Under the pieces are notes generated by a model. The model had not been told where the DNA came from. It saw only the letters and a list, made by a program, of their open reading frames with translations, and did no database searches. A DNA stretch of 64,000 bases from Apodemus sylvaticus (lineage: Eukaryota > Chordata > Mammalia > Rodentia > Muridae), in the NCBI RefSeq assembly GCF_947179515.1, contig NC_067476.1, forward strand, positions 54,829,883 to 54,893,882. The letters run 5' to 3'. Positions 24,080 through 34,319 of this stretch are shown one piece after another; the first letter of the stretch is position 1; every line of letters begins with the position of its first letter. The position numbers and the translations under genes are program-made.

Positions 24080-24240
24080 TACTAAGTATTAGCCTGATGG
24101 CCTGAATTCAATCTCTGGAGCGCACATGGTAGAGAGAACCTAATACCCAATGATGTCCTCTAACCTCCACACACATGCACACACCTGTGCACAGCCACAC
24201 AGAAATGAATACATGTGATAGTTTTTCATTAAAGAACAAC
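24080..24240 (+). mobile_element. B3-type SINE, 5' truncated
   Basis: gcctgaattcaatctctgga, gatgtcctctaacctccaca and a CA-rich 3' part typical of B3-like elements. Confidence 0.55.
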
Positions 24241-26476
24241 ATACCAAGCACTTAAGTGCATCAGAACAAAGCTTCCAATACATAAAACAAAACTACCAAA
24301 AATTTAAGAAAATTTAATAAATTTAAGAAAAAGATAAATCTAAAGTATAGCTGTCCGTTTTTAACATTTTTCTATCAGTAATTTGATCTGTATAAAGTTA
24401 GTTATAAAAGAGAAGACTTGAACACTCACTACTACCAGCTTTACCTAATGGACTTTTATACCTGCTCTGCCCAATAGGAATAAACACATGATTATTCAAG
24501 CGGACAGAAAGCAGTTACAAAGACATGACATAATGGGTTTAATCAGTTCCAAACAGCACACAGTACATTTTCTGACTACAGAAGAATTAGGATCAGCAAC
24601 AGAAAACAGCTTAAAACTCAATCAAACATTTAGGATTAAGTTATATCTAAATAACTCAGTATGCAAAGCAAATCAAAACAGAAATTAGAAAATACTTAGC
24701 TAAATAAAAAGTAAATAAATAAAAAATATATAGAGCTAACAGAGCATGTAGGCAAACATCCTACCACTGCTAGATTTTAAAAGCATTTACATCAACTTAA
24801 CTAGCTGGAGTAGTTTACATTTTTACATATTTAAGGTGAACATGTCCACAAAGCAATCTGGACACATAAAAGACTTCCTTAAAGTTATTTTAAGCTTTCT
24901 GCAACTTCGTAATAACTTGGTTAAATAACCTGGTAACTTTAAAAATAGTTTATCTTAATACTCATGCTGCATAGGCAACAGTAAATAAACATCGAAAGCA
25001 ATTATTGTAGGAATACTGGGCATTTTTACACAGTTTGGCAAATTATCAAATACCTGCTGGTTATTAATTTTCAAGCATATGGGAGCACTGTGATAATATA
25101 AATTAAATTGATTCTCTTATAAATATGGTAAAATAGATAAATTATAAAATGATAAACCATTTAGCTCCTTCACATTTTTTGGCAATGTACAATATAAACA
25201 GTATTTCCACAGAAGCTAATTAAAAACTTGGGCAAAACATGCTTTATTTATATACATATGAAATTTAAGCTACAGGTGCTTGTACAGCCCTATACTATAA
25301 TGTAGTCCTTACAACTATGAAAGTAGTTAAGTTGCATGTGAGTTAAAAAGACTCTTACCTGAAGTTCTTACATTAAACAACCGAAACTTAATTTACAATT
25401 TATGGGTATCTCCAATTAATTATTTTTAATCCATTTAACTTTCTCAATTTCACAAAATATATGACTATTTTTATCATTACACATAAAATGTTGAGGTATT
25501 ATTAAAATCATTTTAAATGCTGTAAAATTTTTATGTATTTCATTTGTAGTCAGTTCTTTTAATTTGTAAATCAATAGTTTCCTAGTTTTCTATAATCTCA
25601 GTTGAGGTTTTAAAGGAATGCACGCAAGAATATTCCATAAGTAACACAAGGTCTTTTAATTTACATAAATCCTTTAATTATCTACCTGATTAAAATAGTA
25701 TCTAGTCTCAAATCATTATAAACTCTAGTTACATAATAGTAATTAGTGATGAAATACTAAAGTACCTGAACTAGAATTAAATACCATAAATAGAGCTTAC
25801 TGTTATTTAATAATGAGATGGAGATATAAATGAAATATTGTCACTGCTAAAGCAGTGAGTAGATTTCCATGCCCCTAATCACACATAAAAAATACAAAGT
25901 CTGTTATACCCCTGAATAAAATCTACAGGTCTACCTACCATACTACTAGTAGAACTTAAAGGAACCTATTAGAATACTACAGTTCCATGACTTAGAAGGA
26001 AAAGAATCTACTAGCTCCTATTTACAAAAGTAATATCAGGCACCACAATGCTTGAATATTTCCTGAAATATGGTAATTGTCATGTTTTACTGTCTATATG
26101 AGGAATTAGCAAGGAATATAAGTACTTTCTAAAGCGTTCCCCTCTATCCCTACCGTATATAAATCTGGAGCCATTCTAAGAATTGAATATAAAAAGATAA
26201 TGCTACACTGTAGACTACAGAATGCTACAAAGTTTTATTGCCATTTAAACAAAGAAGCCATAACAGTTAAATGAGCTCAAGAAATAGGTTTTGGTATCAC
26301 AAGGTGCCAGCTGTAAAGAGTTATAGCTAATTGAATATGGAACTCCTGCTTAATCAGATAACTGCTCTGCTATTTCCAAATGAAATGCCATTTCCATACT
26401 GTCTGAAAATGGCCCATTTTATTGGTAACCAGAGAAAACAATATAAACTGTAAATAACATTAAGTGCTCTGTTTAC
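24241..26476. other. Lnpk intron, 2.2 kb without recognised repeats
   Basis: AT-rich and SINE-free up to the exon at 26477. About 24900-25110 has many TAAT-type words. No gene seen. Confidence 0.5.
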
Positions 26477-26674
26477 CCATTCCAGGAACTGAAGTCGCAG
26501 GGGACCCAAGGCGCCTGGGCAAGGCTGGAGCAACAGTCCTTTCTGGCGGTCCCCCAGGAGCTGCAGCGTCCTTTGCTGGCCCAGGAGATACTGGAACTTG
26601 TGGAGGAGGACCCTGATTAGTACTTGTTGGTGCTGGGGAAAGGTTTCTTTGAGCTGCAGTTCGCTGACGAACCT
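26477..26674 (-). CDS. Lnpk: Lnpk coding exon: proline-rich region
   Basis: 198-bp exon. The acceptor cctcag precedes 26674 and the donor gtaaacag follows 26477; both ends carry split codons (Glu and Gly). It encodes 65 full codons, starting VRQRTAAQRNL and including SPAP, GPPPQVPVSPGP and GGPPERTVAPALPRR before the end at SVPGM. This is the disordered Ser/Thr-Pro-rich segment which in Lunapark is phosphorylated in mitosis (family knowledge). The open frame runs beyond both splice sites, but the extra residues do not resemble the family. Confidence 0.96.
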
Positions 26675-27111
26675 CTGAGGATAATAAGCATATTTTAGAC
26701 TTAGTGTCCAATATACTATATTAGCCACAATCATAAATGATGTCAGCTAAAATTTTGTGGCACCAAAAGACACTACATTTAACCACTTATAGTGTAACTC
26801 TACATATCACCAAAAGTAGAGGTCTCATTTTATGAACACATAATTCAACTGTATGTTTATACAACAAAATGTGATGTCTATCTACTGACATTTTAAAAAT
26901 AAATTCAATATAATAAAATAGCCACCCAGTTATGTGTCGCATCTTTTTATAATAAGCCTTCCTACAACACACAAAAGAAAACATCAGAATTAGTGAAACT
27001 TCAAACAGCAGATTTGCTTTCAAGACTAAATATAGTAATTTTAATAAGGGAATATATCATATATATTCTGGAATAATAAAATAATCCAAGTATCATAAAA
27101 TGCTATTACAA
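26675..27111. other. Lnpk intron, start of the 22.1-kb intron (3' side)
   Basis: Acceptor region of the exon at 26674 followed by AT-rich intron; nothing else recognised. Confidence 0.6.
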
Positions 27112-27296
27112 GGGCTGGAGAGATGGCTCAGTGGTTAAGACTGCTTTCCAGAGGTCCTGAGTTCAATTCCCAGCAACCACACGGTGGCTCACAACCATCT
27201 GTAATGGGATCTGAAGACCTCTTCTGGTTTTGTCTTCTGTCCACTGAAAACAGTTACAATGTACTCATATACAAATAATAAATAATTCTTTTAAAA
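27112..27296 (+). mobile_element. B2 SINE
   Basis: agggctggagagatggctca through gtaatgggatctgaagacct to an AATAAATAATTC-type tail. Approximate flanking repeats around GCTATTA suggest a worn duplication. Confidence 0.9.
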
Positions 27297-27529
27297 AACG
27301 CTATTAAAAACCTGACTTCACTATTTTGCTACCTATTTCTTCCTATTGTGATTATCTTTTGGCCACACTTAACTGTACTACCACATTCAGAGAAGGAAAA
27401 CTTCCATTTTGAATATATAATATTTTGTCATACTTGAACCTTAGGTTTCAGTTTTAAAAATTGTGAAATTCTCTGTGGTAGACTAGTCAAATGTGCTAAA
27501 TTTAAGTTGCTTCCTGGTTTTGTAGGGTT

Positions 27530-27610
27530 TTTTTTTTTTTTTTTGGTTAACGACAGCCTGCCACTCTCTCCAACTTCCCTCCTCCTCCTCCTCCTCCTCC
27601 TCCTTCTCCT

Positions 27611-27674
<64 letters not shown>

Positions 27675-27675
27675 T
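27530..27675. repeat. Compound microsatellite: T run, (CTC)n, (CT)n, (CA)n
   Basis: A poly(T) stretch at about 27530-27544, then CTC trinucleotides, an uninterrupted CT run (about 27620-27652) and a CA run to 27674. Frames through it give Leu/Ser or Arg/Glu homopolymers and are not genes. Confidence 0.95.
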
Positions 27676-27984
27676 TGTTTATAGCTGCTTTCAAACAGTT
27701 GCAAAGTTGCAAAAAGGACCATATGGCTCTCAGAGCCATTTACTAACTGGCTACATTGAATATTTCATGATCCCTACTAGATGACATAAATGAAGTTCTT
27801 ACATCTTAGTGTTAGATATCATATAAAAAAACTCTTTGTAACTTTTTAATTCTGCATATCATATTAAACTATCCTGGGCCTAAATGACTGGGCTGAAACT
27901 AAAGAAATTATATGTTGAATGGGCCAAACAGTAAAAGTGCATGAAACACTTTGGATGTGGATTCTACCTGACAGGTTTTTAAAA

Positions 27985-28180
27985 ATTTTTGTTGTTTAGA
28001 CAGGGTGCATAAATCACAGGCTGGCCTCAGGCTCCCTAAGTAACTGAGAATGAGCTGCAGCTTCTGATCTCCCATGCTCCACCTCCTAGGTAGTGGACTT
28101 AGCGGCATGTAGCATCAGGGCTAGAACTTCACATCTACTAGGCAAACACTGTACCAACTGAGCTACCTCCGTAGCCATAG
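27985..28180 (-). mobile_element. B4-type SINE (B1 plus ID fusion), reverse orientation
   Basis: B1-like reverse part (ttagacagggtgcataaatc, ctggcctcaggctccctaag) followed by an ID-like reverse end (accaactgagctacctccgt). This order is the B4 plan. Confidence 0.7.
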
Positions 28181-28655
28181 AGTAAATTCTTGACAGAAGG
28201 ATGGCTTAATACTTTCACTAATAATCAGTGAACAAAATGCAGCCACCAAGTGTGAGCATATGCCTATCTATACTTGTTTTAAATTCAAAATTTAAACCAA
28301 CAGAATCAAACTACTATGTTAGAATAAACAAAGGAAAAGAATGTTTAAAATTATAAAACATTTTATGACAAGACTATATTCCAACTTTTACCTCTATTGT
28401 TTATTTCATATGCATGCTGCATTTTCTAAATCAATGGCATCTCATATTTCACTTCCTTATTATATAGCCTAGGCTACATGGGAAGACCCAGGCGGGGAGG
28501 GGGAGGATCAAGGGCTGAGGCTATAGATAAGTAGTGAAACTTCTGCCAAGAATGTGCAGAGCCCTGAATTCAATACCCAACACTAGAAAAACGAAAACTA
28601 AAAAGACAACATAAGCAGTCTTAAACAATCTCATTTCTTCAGTGATTACTTCTTT
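28181..28655. other. Lnpk intron, unannotated
   Basis: AT-rich; part at about 28450-28580 contains worn SINE-like words but no clear element. Confidence 0.4.
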
Positions 28656-28659
28656 CAGG

Positions 28660-28856
28660 GAATGGAGAGATGGCTTAGCAGTTAGCATACTCGCTGCTCT
28701 TGCAGATTCCTTAAGTTCAGTTACCAGCACCCATATGGTAGCTTACAACTGTCTGTAACCTCAACTCCAGACACCAGGCAGGCATGCAGCACACTTACAC
28801 ACACACACACTCACACACACACCTCATATACATACAATAATAAAAATATTTTTAAA
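28660..28856 (+). mobile_element. B3-type SINE with internal CA run
   Basis: gaatggagagatggcttagc, gttcagttaccagcacccat, caactgtctgtaacctcaac, a CACACA stretch and an AATAATAAAAAT tail. Confidence 0.8.
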
Positions 28857-28865
28857 TAACATATT

Positions 28866-29047
28866 TTATATTTAAGTGTTTTGCCTTCATATATATATGC
28901 CCACTGTGTGCATGCCTAATATCGTCATCAGCTTCCCTGTAACTGGAGTTACAAATGGTTGTGAGCCACAATGTAGGTGCTGGGGACAGAGCACAGGTTC
29001 TCTGTAAGAACAAGTGCTTCTCACTACTAAGTCATCTCTTCAGACCT
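28866..29047 (-). mobile_element. B3-type SINE, reverse orientation, diverged
   Basis: ttgtgagccacaatgtaggt, ctctgtaagaacaagtgctt and terminal gtcatctcttcagacctt in reverse order of B3. Confidence 0.65.
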
Positions 29048-29079
29048 TAAATATCTTTTTAGAAGTACAGATATTAGGG

Positions 29080-29278
29080 AGGCTAGAGAGGTGGCTCTCC
29101 CACAGCAATTTAGAGCAGGGATGGTTCTGCCACAGGACCTGGGTTTGGTTCCCAGCACCCTCTGCAACTCCAGTTCCAGGGGATCTGATGCTCTCTTCAA
29201 GAACCAAGCATGCATGTGGTACAAGATAAACATGCAGGCAATCACTCAAATTAAATAAAATAATAAAATACAAATATT
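29080..29278 (+). mobile_element. B3-type SINE with imperfect duplication
   Basis: gaggctagagaggtggctct, cctgggtttggttcccagca, ctgcaactccagttccaggg and an AATAAAATAATAAAATA tail. Flanks ACAGATATTA and ACAAATATTA look like a worn target-site duplication. Confidence 0.85.
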
Positions 29279-29684
29279 AATTTACATATTAAACACTTCA
29301 CAAGTTATTTCTGAGTTTCTTTAGTAAAAATCTAACTGCAAAAAGTAAAATCTGCAACTGTAGTGTTCTGTTAATAATCGTGAGATGAATATTCTATAAT
29401 GAAAATAACTGTAACTTTTTATTTTTTGAAACTGACCTAGGCATTTTAAATAGTAACATGAACATGAACAGTTCATGGAAGCTATAAAGTATTCAGAGAA
29501 TTATCTCCTTATAATTGGAGATGAGACTGTGCAAGCATGTAGTTGCCTGCAGATTTTCCCATAGAAAGGGTAGCATGTCTAGAGCACTAGACTACCAGGA
29601 ACTGTTTTTATAATGCCTCTCAAGAGTCTTGGTAGATAACTTGGGTGATTTACTGATGACTCCTCCTGCCCTCTACTTTGCAAA
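29279..29684. other. Lnpk intron, unannotated
   Basis: No gene or clear repeat; it borders the reverse L1. Confidence 0.45.
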
Positions 29685-30510
29685 TTTTTTTTATTCGATA
29701 TAATTTATTTACATTTCAAATGATTTCCCCCTTTCTAGCCCCCCCCCCACTCCCCGAAAGTCCCGTAAGCCCCCTTCTCTTCCCCTGTCCTCCCTCCCAC
29801 CCCTTCCCAGTTCCCCGTTCTGGTTTTGCCAAATACTGTTTCACTGAGTCTTTCCAGAACCAGGGACCACTCCTGCTTTCTTCTTGTATCTCATTTGATG
29901 TGTGGATTATGTTTTGGGTATTCCAGTTTTCTAGGTTAATAACCACTTATTAGTGAGTGCATACCATGATTCACCTTTTGAGTCTGGGTTACCTCACTTA
30001 GTATGATGTTCTCTAGCTCCATCCATTTGCCTAAGAATTTCATGAATTCATTGTTTCTAATGGCTGAATAGTACTCCATTGTGTAGATATACCACATTTT
30101 TTGTATCCACTCTTCTGTTGAGGGATACCTGGGTTCTTTCCAGCATCTGGCAATTATAAATAGGGCTGCTATGAACATAGTAGAGCATGTATCCTTATTA
30201 CATGGTGGGGAATCCTCTGGGTATATGCCCAGGAGTGGTATAGCAGGATCTTCTGGAAGTGAGGTGCCCAGTTTTCGGAGGAACCGCCAGACTGATTTCC
30301 AGAGTGGTTGTACCAATTTGCAACCCCACCAGCAGTGGAGGAGTGTTCCTCTTTCTCCGCACCCTCTCCAACACCTGCTGTCTCCTGAATTTTTAATCTT
30401 AGCCATTCTGACTGGTGTAAGATGAAATCTTAGGGTTGTTTTGATTTGCATTTCCCTAATGACTAATGAAGTTGAGCATTTTTTAAGATGCTTCTCCGCC
30501 ATCCGAAGTT
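29685..30510 (-). mobile_element. Young L1, 5'-truncated, reverse orientation
   Basis: Reverse copy of the last 190 or so ORF2 codons plus the complete 3' UTR and a short poly(A) (poly(T) at 29685-29692). The truncation point corresponds to about position 37571 of the full-length copy. The ORF2 end stays open and includes the C-terminal Cys motif region; it is almost identical to the copies at 31096 and 37571. The pyrimidine-rich block at about 29740-29815 is the reverse of the G-rich 3' UTR. No target-site duplication is evident. Confidence 0.95.
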
Positions 30511-30515
30511 TCCCC

Positions 30516-31084
30516 CTAGGAAAAGGAAATAAAATAATTATAGATGGATGAAAGACCTGGAACAGGAGGATCAAGTGCGGTGGGGGAGCAAAAAAAAATA
30601 AAAAATAAAAAAATAAAAAAAAGAATGGACAAGGGAGGGAATACAAGGAGAGATAGCTAAAATGAAGGGCTATTTGGGAAATAGTATGGAAACCTAATAC
30701 AGTAGAAGCTTCCTAAAATAAACAAATATATGAAGGCAATCTAAATGGATTGCCAAATAATAGAAGAAACAAAGCCCTAACTGGAATCTCTTCACTAAAT
30801 GAAGCTTCCAGTACAGGAAGCTTTTTGGCCAAATGGGTCCTATGGGAAACCCCAAACAACACAGGCTGTTGCCAACACTGTAAGTTGTTCTCTACAAACT
30901 AATTGCAAGGCCCTATTGCTGAAGACAGTACCTACATAACTCACTGAGCGATGAACAGTCCTAGCTGGTGCCTACATAGAGCCTTCACTCCTACATCCTA
31001 TCACCTTTGATACATACAGGAACATATAGGTAGTAACACAGGCTACCAAAGGAGAAAAGTAAATACCAACCCAGCTTACAAACC
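30516..31084 (+). mobile_element. Lx-type L1 3' part, left of the L1 complex
   Basis: Words in Lx order: taatacagtagaagcttcct, actaaatgaagcttccagta, gcaaggccctattgctgaag, cactcctacatcctatcacc. It resumes at 38447 after the L1 complex, so the young L1 insertions landed in this older element. Confidence 0.7.
30587..30625. repeat. A-rich (AAAAAT)n run
   Basis: Low-complexity A-rich run inside the Lx fragment. Confidence 0.85.
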
Positions 31085-31095
31085 CTTGATTCACA
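31085..31095. repeat. Left target-site duplication of the L1 complex
   Basis: CTTGATTCACA, repeated exactly at 38436-38446. Removing everything between joins the two Lx pieces in continuous order. Confidence 0.9.
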
Positions 31096-31773
31096 CACTC
31101 CTCCACTGCTGGTGGGGTTGCAAATTGGTACAACCACTCTGGAAAGCAGTCTGGCGGTTCCTCCGAAAACTGGGCACCTCACTTCCAGAAGATCCTGCTA
31201 TACCACTCCTGGGCATATACCCAGAGGATTCCCCACCATGTAATAAGGATACATGCTCTACTATGTTCATAGCAGCCCTATTTATAATTGCCAGATGCTG
31301 GAAAGAACCCAGGTATCCCTCAACAGAAGAGTGGATGCAAAAAATGTGGTATATCTACACAATGGAGTACTATTCAGCCATTAGAAACAATGAATTCATA
31401 AAATTCTTAGGCAAATGGATGGAGCTAGAGAACATCATACTAAGTGAGGTAACCCAGACTCAAAAGGTGAATCATGGTATGCACTCACTAATAAGTGGTT
31501 ATTAACCTAGAAAACTGGAATACCCAAAACATAATCCACACATCAAATGAGGTACAAGAAGAAGGGAGGAGTGGCCCCTGGTTCTGGAAAGACTCAGTGA
31601 AACAGTATTCGGCAAAACCAGAACAGGGAAGTGGGAAGGGGTGGGTGGGAGGACAGGGGAAGAGAAGGGGACTTACGGGACTTTCGGGGAGTCGGGGGCT
31701 AGAAAAGGGGAAATCATTTGAAATGTAAATAAATTATATTGAATAAAAAAAAAAAAAAAAAAAAAAAAGAAAA
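31096..31773 (+). mobile_element. Young L1 3' end, 5'-truncated, with poly(A)
   Basis: Starts cactcctccactgctggtgg, matching about 37735 of the full-length copy, and runs through the ORF2 C-terminus (stop at about 31503-31505), the G-rich 3' UTR and a poly(A) from about 31745. It ends at 31773 in an A-rich stretch with single G interruptions, directly against the full-length L1. The left flank is the 11-bp duplication. Confidence 0.95.
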
Positions 31774-32988
31774 GGTTTCAGGAGGCGGCGGCGGCGGCGG
31801 CGGCAGCAGCGGCAGCAGTGGCTGCTCCAGCTGAAGGGCCATCAGCAGTGGAACCAAGGCGTCACAGGGACCAGTTAGGCCCTGCGCCCACGACCACTGA
31901 CCTTCGCTGACCAGCCGGACAGCAAGCAGCTGCAGTTGTGCGGCGCCTTTCCTGCACGGAGGCCACTTCAGAACTCGGCCTCCCACCAGTCAGGAGAGGA
32001 GCATCCATCTTGGCTCCGTACTCCAGGAATCGGACAGACTGAGGTACACAAACATAATCCGAGGCCAACACCGCGGTGGTCTGAGCCCGAAGGGCGTTGG
32101 CCTGCACCCAGGCCCTGGGCGGGTCGGGGGGCCATCGGGGTGCCAACCCAACCAGGAGGTTTTTTGCCCAGGCCTGCGAGCACGCCGCCGCCATTTTGCC
32201 TGCAGGGCGACAGAGAGCTCAGGCGGGCAGACCTGTAACAGGCATAGCCTAAGGCTAACAAAGCGGGGGTCCAGGCCCCAAAAGGCACAGGACTGACCCC
32301 AAGAACTGGGCGGCTTGGTGGGCCATCTGTGAGTCAACCCGCCCAGGTGATTGTTAGCAAAGCAGACTCTCCCGGCGCTTTCAGGGAGCGCGGGCGCGCA
32401 CGCCCGCCATCCTAGTCACCTGGCAAACCCAATTAACAGTCAAAGCCATAGGGGAACTTTGCTCAGACCTTGGCCTCCCAGGCTTTTGCCTGGACTCAGG
32501 GACTGGGCGGCCAGGCTAACCTTGTGTGCGACAGCCCGGTTGGCAGATCGGCTGCCCAGCGGAGTGAGCGGAACATAGGGGAGGTCACAGTAGCATACAC
32601 CATCGGCACTCCCTGGGAGTGCACACGGGCTCCATCTGCTCCACAGACACAATCTGGGGCAAGGCCTCAGGCAGAAGCCCTTAGCTCTACTCTCTCCGCT
32701 TCCGGATCCAGATCAGTCTGGGAAGCAGCATTACATCTCCAAGTCCTGCAAGTGGCTAGCTGGGCTTCCGGGCGGCCAGCTGGGAGAAGTCAGGGTGCTC
32801 CAGTGAATCCAGCGGGCCCCAGCGGGAGCCTTCGGGTGCCTGCTTTGGGATCTGAACAGCCTGGGCAGCAGCACACTGTCTACAAGCAGTGCAGGAGGTA
32901 AGCTGTGCACCAGAGGCCAACTGGGAAGGGGCAGCTTGCACTGGTGAGTCCAGCACTGACAAGATAAACTAACACCAGTGAGATCTAG
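31774..32988 (+). promoter_or_regulatory. L1 5' UTR and internal promoter, monomer-like
   Basis: About 1.2 kb of GC- and CpG-rich DNA, a sharp contrast to the flanks. CTGGGCGG anchors recur at 32115, 32306 and 32503 (spacing 191 and 197), with matching surroundings such as gggccatc and aaccc...ccagg. CCAT words resembling YY1 sites recur at 32005, 32191 (GCCGCCATTTTG) and 32407. This supports diverged tandem monomers of about 190-215 bp, the promoter design of murine L1. The start has a GGC repeat (31785-31805). Confidence 0.75.
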
Positions 32989-34260
32989 ATGGCAAAAGGC
33001 AAACGCAGGAACGTCACTAACAGAAATCAAGGCAATATGGCAACATCTGAACCCAATTCTCCTCTACCAACATGTCCTGGATACCCCATCACACCAGTAA
33101 AACAAGATTTGGATTTAAAATCACTGGTCATGATGCTGGTACAGGAACAAATGAAGGTCATACATAAAGAAATTCAGGAGACAATGGATCAAAAGTTAGA
33201 AGCCCTTGCAAGGGAAACACAAAAATCATTGAAAGAAATCCAGGAGAATACAAAAGCCAACAAGGAGGAAATGCAAAAAACACTTAAAGAAATACAGGAG
33301 AACTTTGCTCAACAGGCTGAGGTCATGAAAGACGAAACACAAAAATCTCTTAAAGAAATACAGGAGAACTTTGGTCAACAGGCTGAGTTCATGAAAGAGA
33401 AAACACAAAAATCTCTTAAAGAATTAGAGGAAAACACAAACATGCAAGTGAAGGAGCTAAGCAAAACCATCCAGGATCTAAAATCAGAAGTAGAAACAAC
33501 TAAGAAAACTCAAAGGGAGACAACTTTGGAGATAGAAAGCCTTGGGAAGAAATCAGGGGACAGAGATACAAATATCAACAACAGAATACAAGAGATAGAA
33601 GAAAGAATCTCAGATGCTGAAGATTCCATAGAAACCATGGACTCAACAGTTAAAGAAAATGCAAAATGCAAAAAGCTTGTAACCCAAAATATCCAGGAAA
33701 TCCAGGACACAATGAGAAGACCAAACCTAAGGATTATAGGCATAGAGGAGAGTGAAGATTTACAACTTAAAGGGCCAGCAAATATCTTCAATAAAATTAT
33801 GGAAGAAAACTTCCCTAACCTAAAGAGAGAGATGCCCATGAATATACAAGAAGCCTACAGAACTCCAAACAGACTGGACCAGAACAGAAATACTTCCCGT
33901 CACATAATAATCAAAACACCAAATGTTCTAAACAAAGAAAGAATACTAAAGGCAGTAAGAGAAAAAGGCCAAGTAACATATAAAGGAAGACCTATCAGAA
34001 TCACAGCAGACTTTTCACCTGAGACTATGAAGGCTAGAAGGTCCTGGGCAGATCTCATGCAGACTCTAAGAGAACACAAATGCCAACCAAAACTACTATA
34101 TCCAGCAAAACTCTCAATCACCATAGATGGAGAAACTAAGATATTTCATGACAAAACCAAGTTTACCCAATATCTATTCACAAACCCGGCCCTAAAAAGG
34201 ATAATAGGAGGACAACACCAATACAAGGAGGGAAACTTCACCCTGGAAAAAGCAAGATAG
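32989..34260 (+). CDS. L1 ORF1 protein (ORF1p), 423 codons
   Basis: RNA-binding chaperone that coats L1 RNA as a trimer (family knowledge). Start MAKGKRR is the usual rodent start and follows the 5' UTR without an upstream in-frame alternative that looks better. Residues about 45-240 are a long coiled coil. It contains four related repeats with T/MQKS/TLKEIQEN at residues 77, 95, 117 and 139; two of them are exact-length 66-bp DNA units (33271-33336, 33337-33402). RRPNLRIIG at 243-251 starts the RRM; the C-terminal domain includes RPIRITADFSPETMKARRSW and YPAKLSI. At 423 residues it is longer than the roughly 360-370 usual in house mouse, because of the repeat region. Confidence 0.95.
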   Translation: MAKGKRRNVTNRNQGNMATSEPNSPLPTCPGYPITPVKQDLDLKSLVMMLVQEQMKVIHKEIQETMDQKLEALARETQKSLKEIQENTKANKEEMQKTLKEIQENFAQQAEVMKDETQKSLKEIQENFGQQAEFMKEKTQKSLKELEENTNMQVKELSKTIQDLKSEVETTKKTQRETTLEIESLGKKSGDRDTNINNRIQEIEERISDAEDSIETMDSTVKENAKCKKLVTQNIQEIQDTMRRPNLRIIGIEESEDLQLKGPANIFNKIMEENFPNLKREMPMNIQEAYRTPNRLDQNRNTSRHIIIKTPNVLNKERILKAVREKGQVTYKGRPIRITADFSPETMKARRSWADLMQTLREHKCQPKLLYPAKLSITIDGETKIFHDKTKFTQYLFTNPALKRIIGGQHQYKEGNFTLEKAR

Positions 34261-34319
34261 TAACCTTTCATCAAACCCAAAAGAAGTTAAGCATTCAAAT
34301 TTAAAAAATAACGTCAAAA

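Noticed and set aside
26354..26734. Long frames across the Lnpk exon at 26477-26674
   Set aside because: Only the part between the splice sites matches Lunapark; one frame is a shadow in another phase.
27428..27746. Arg/Glu-rich and Leu-rich frames
   Set aside because: Translations of the compound CT/CA microsatellite.
29936..30646. 236-codon minus-strand frame as a host gene
   Set aside because: The C-terminal part is L1 ORF2; the N-terminal part reads into unrelated flanking DNA.
31086..31505. Forward 139-codon frame as a separate gene
   Set aside because: It is the C-terminus of L1 ORF2 in the truncated copy.
32100..32560. CpG-rich region as a host gene promoter
   Set aside because: It lies within the 5' UTR of the full-length L1, directly ahead of ORF1.
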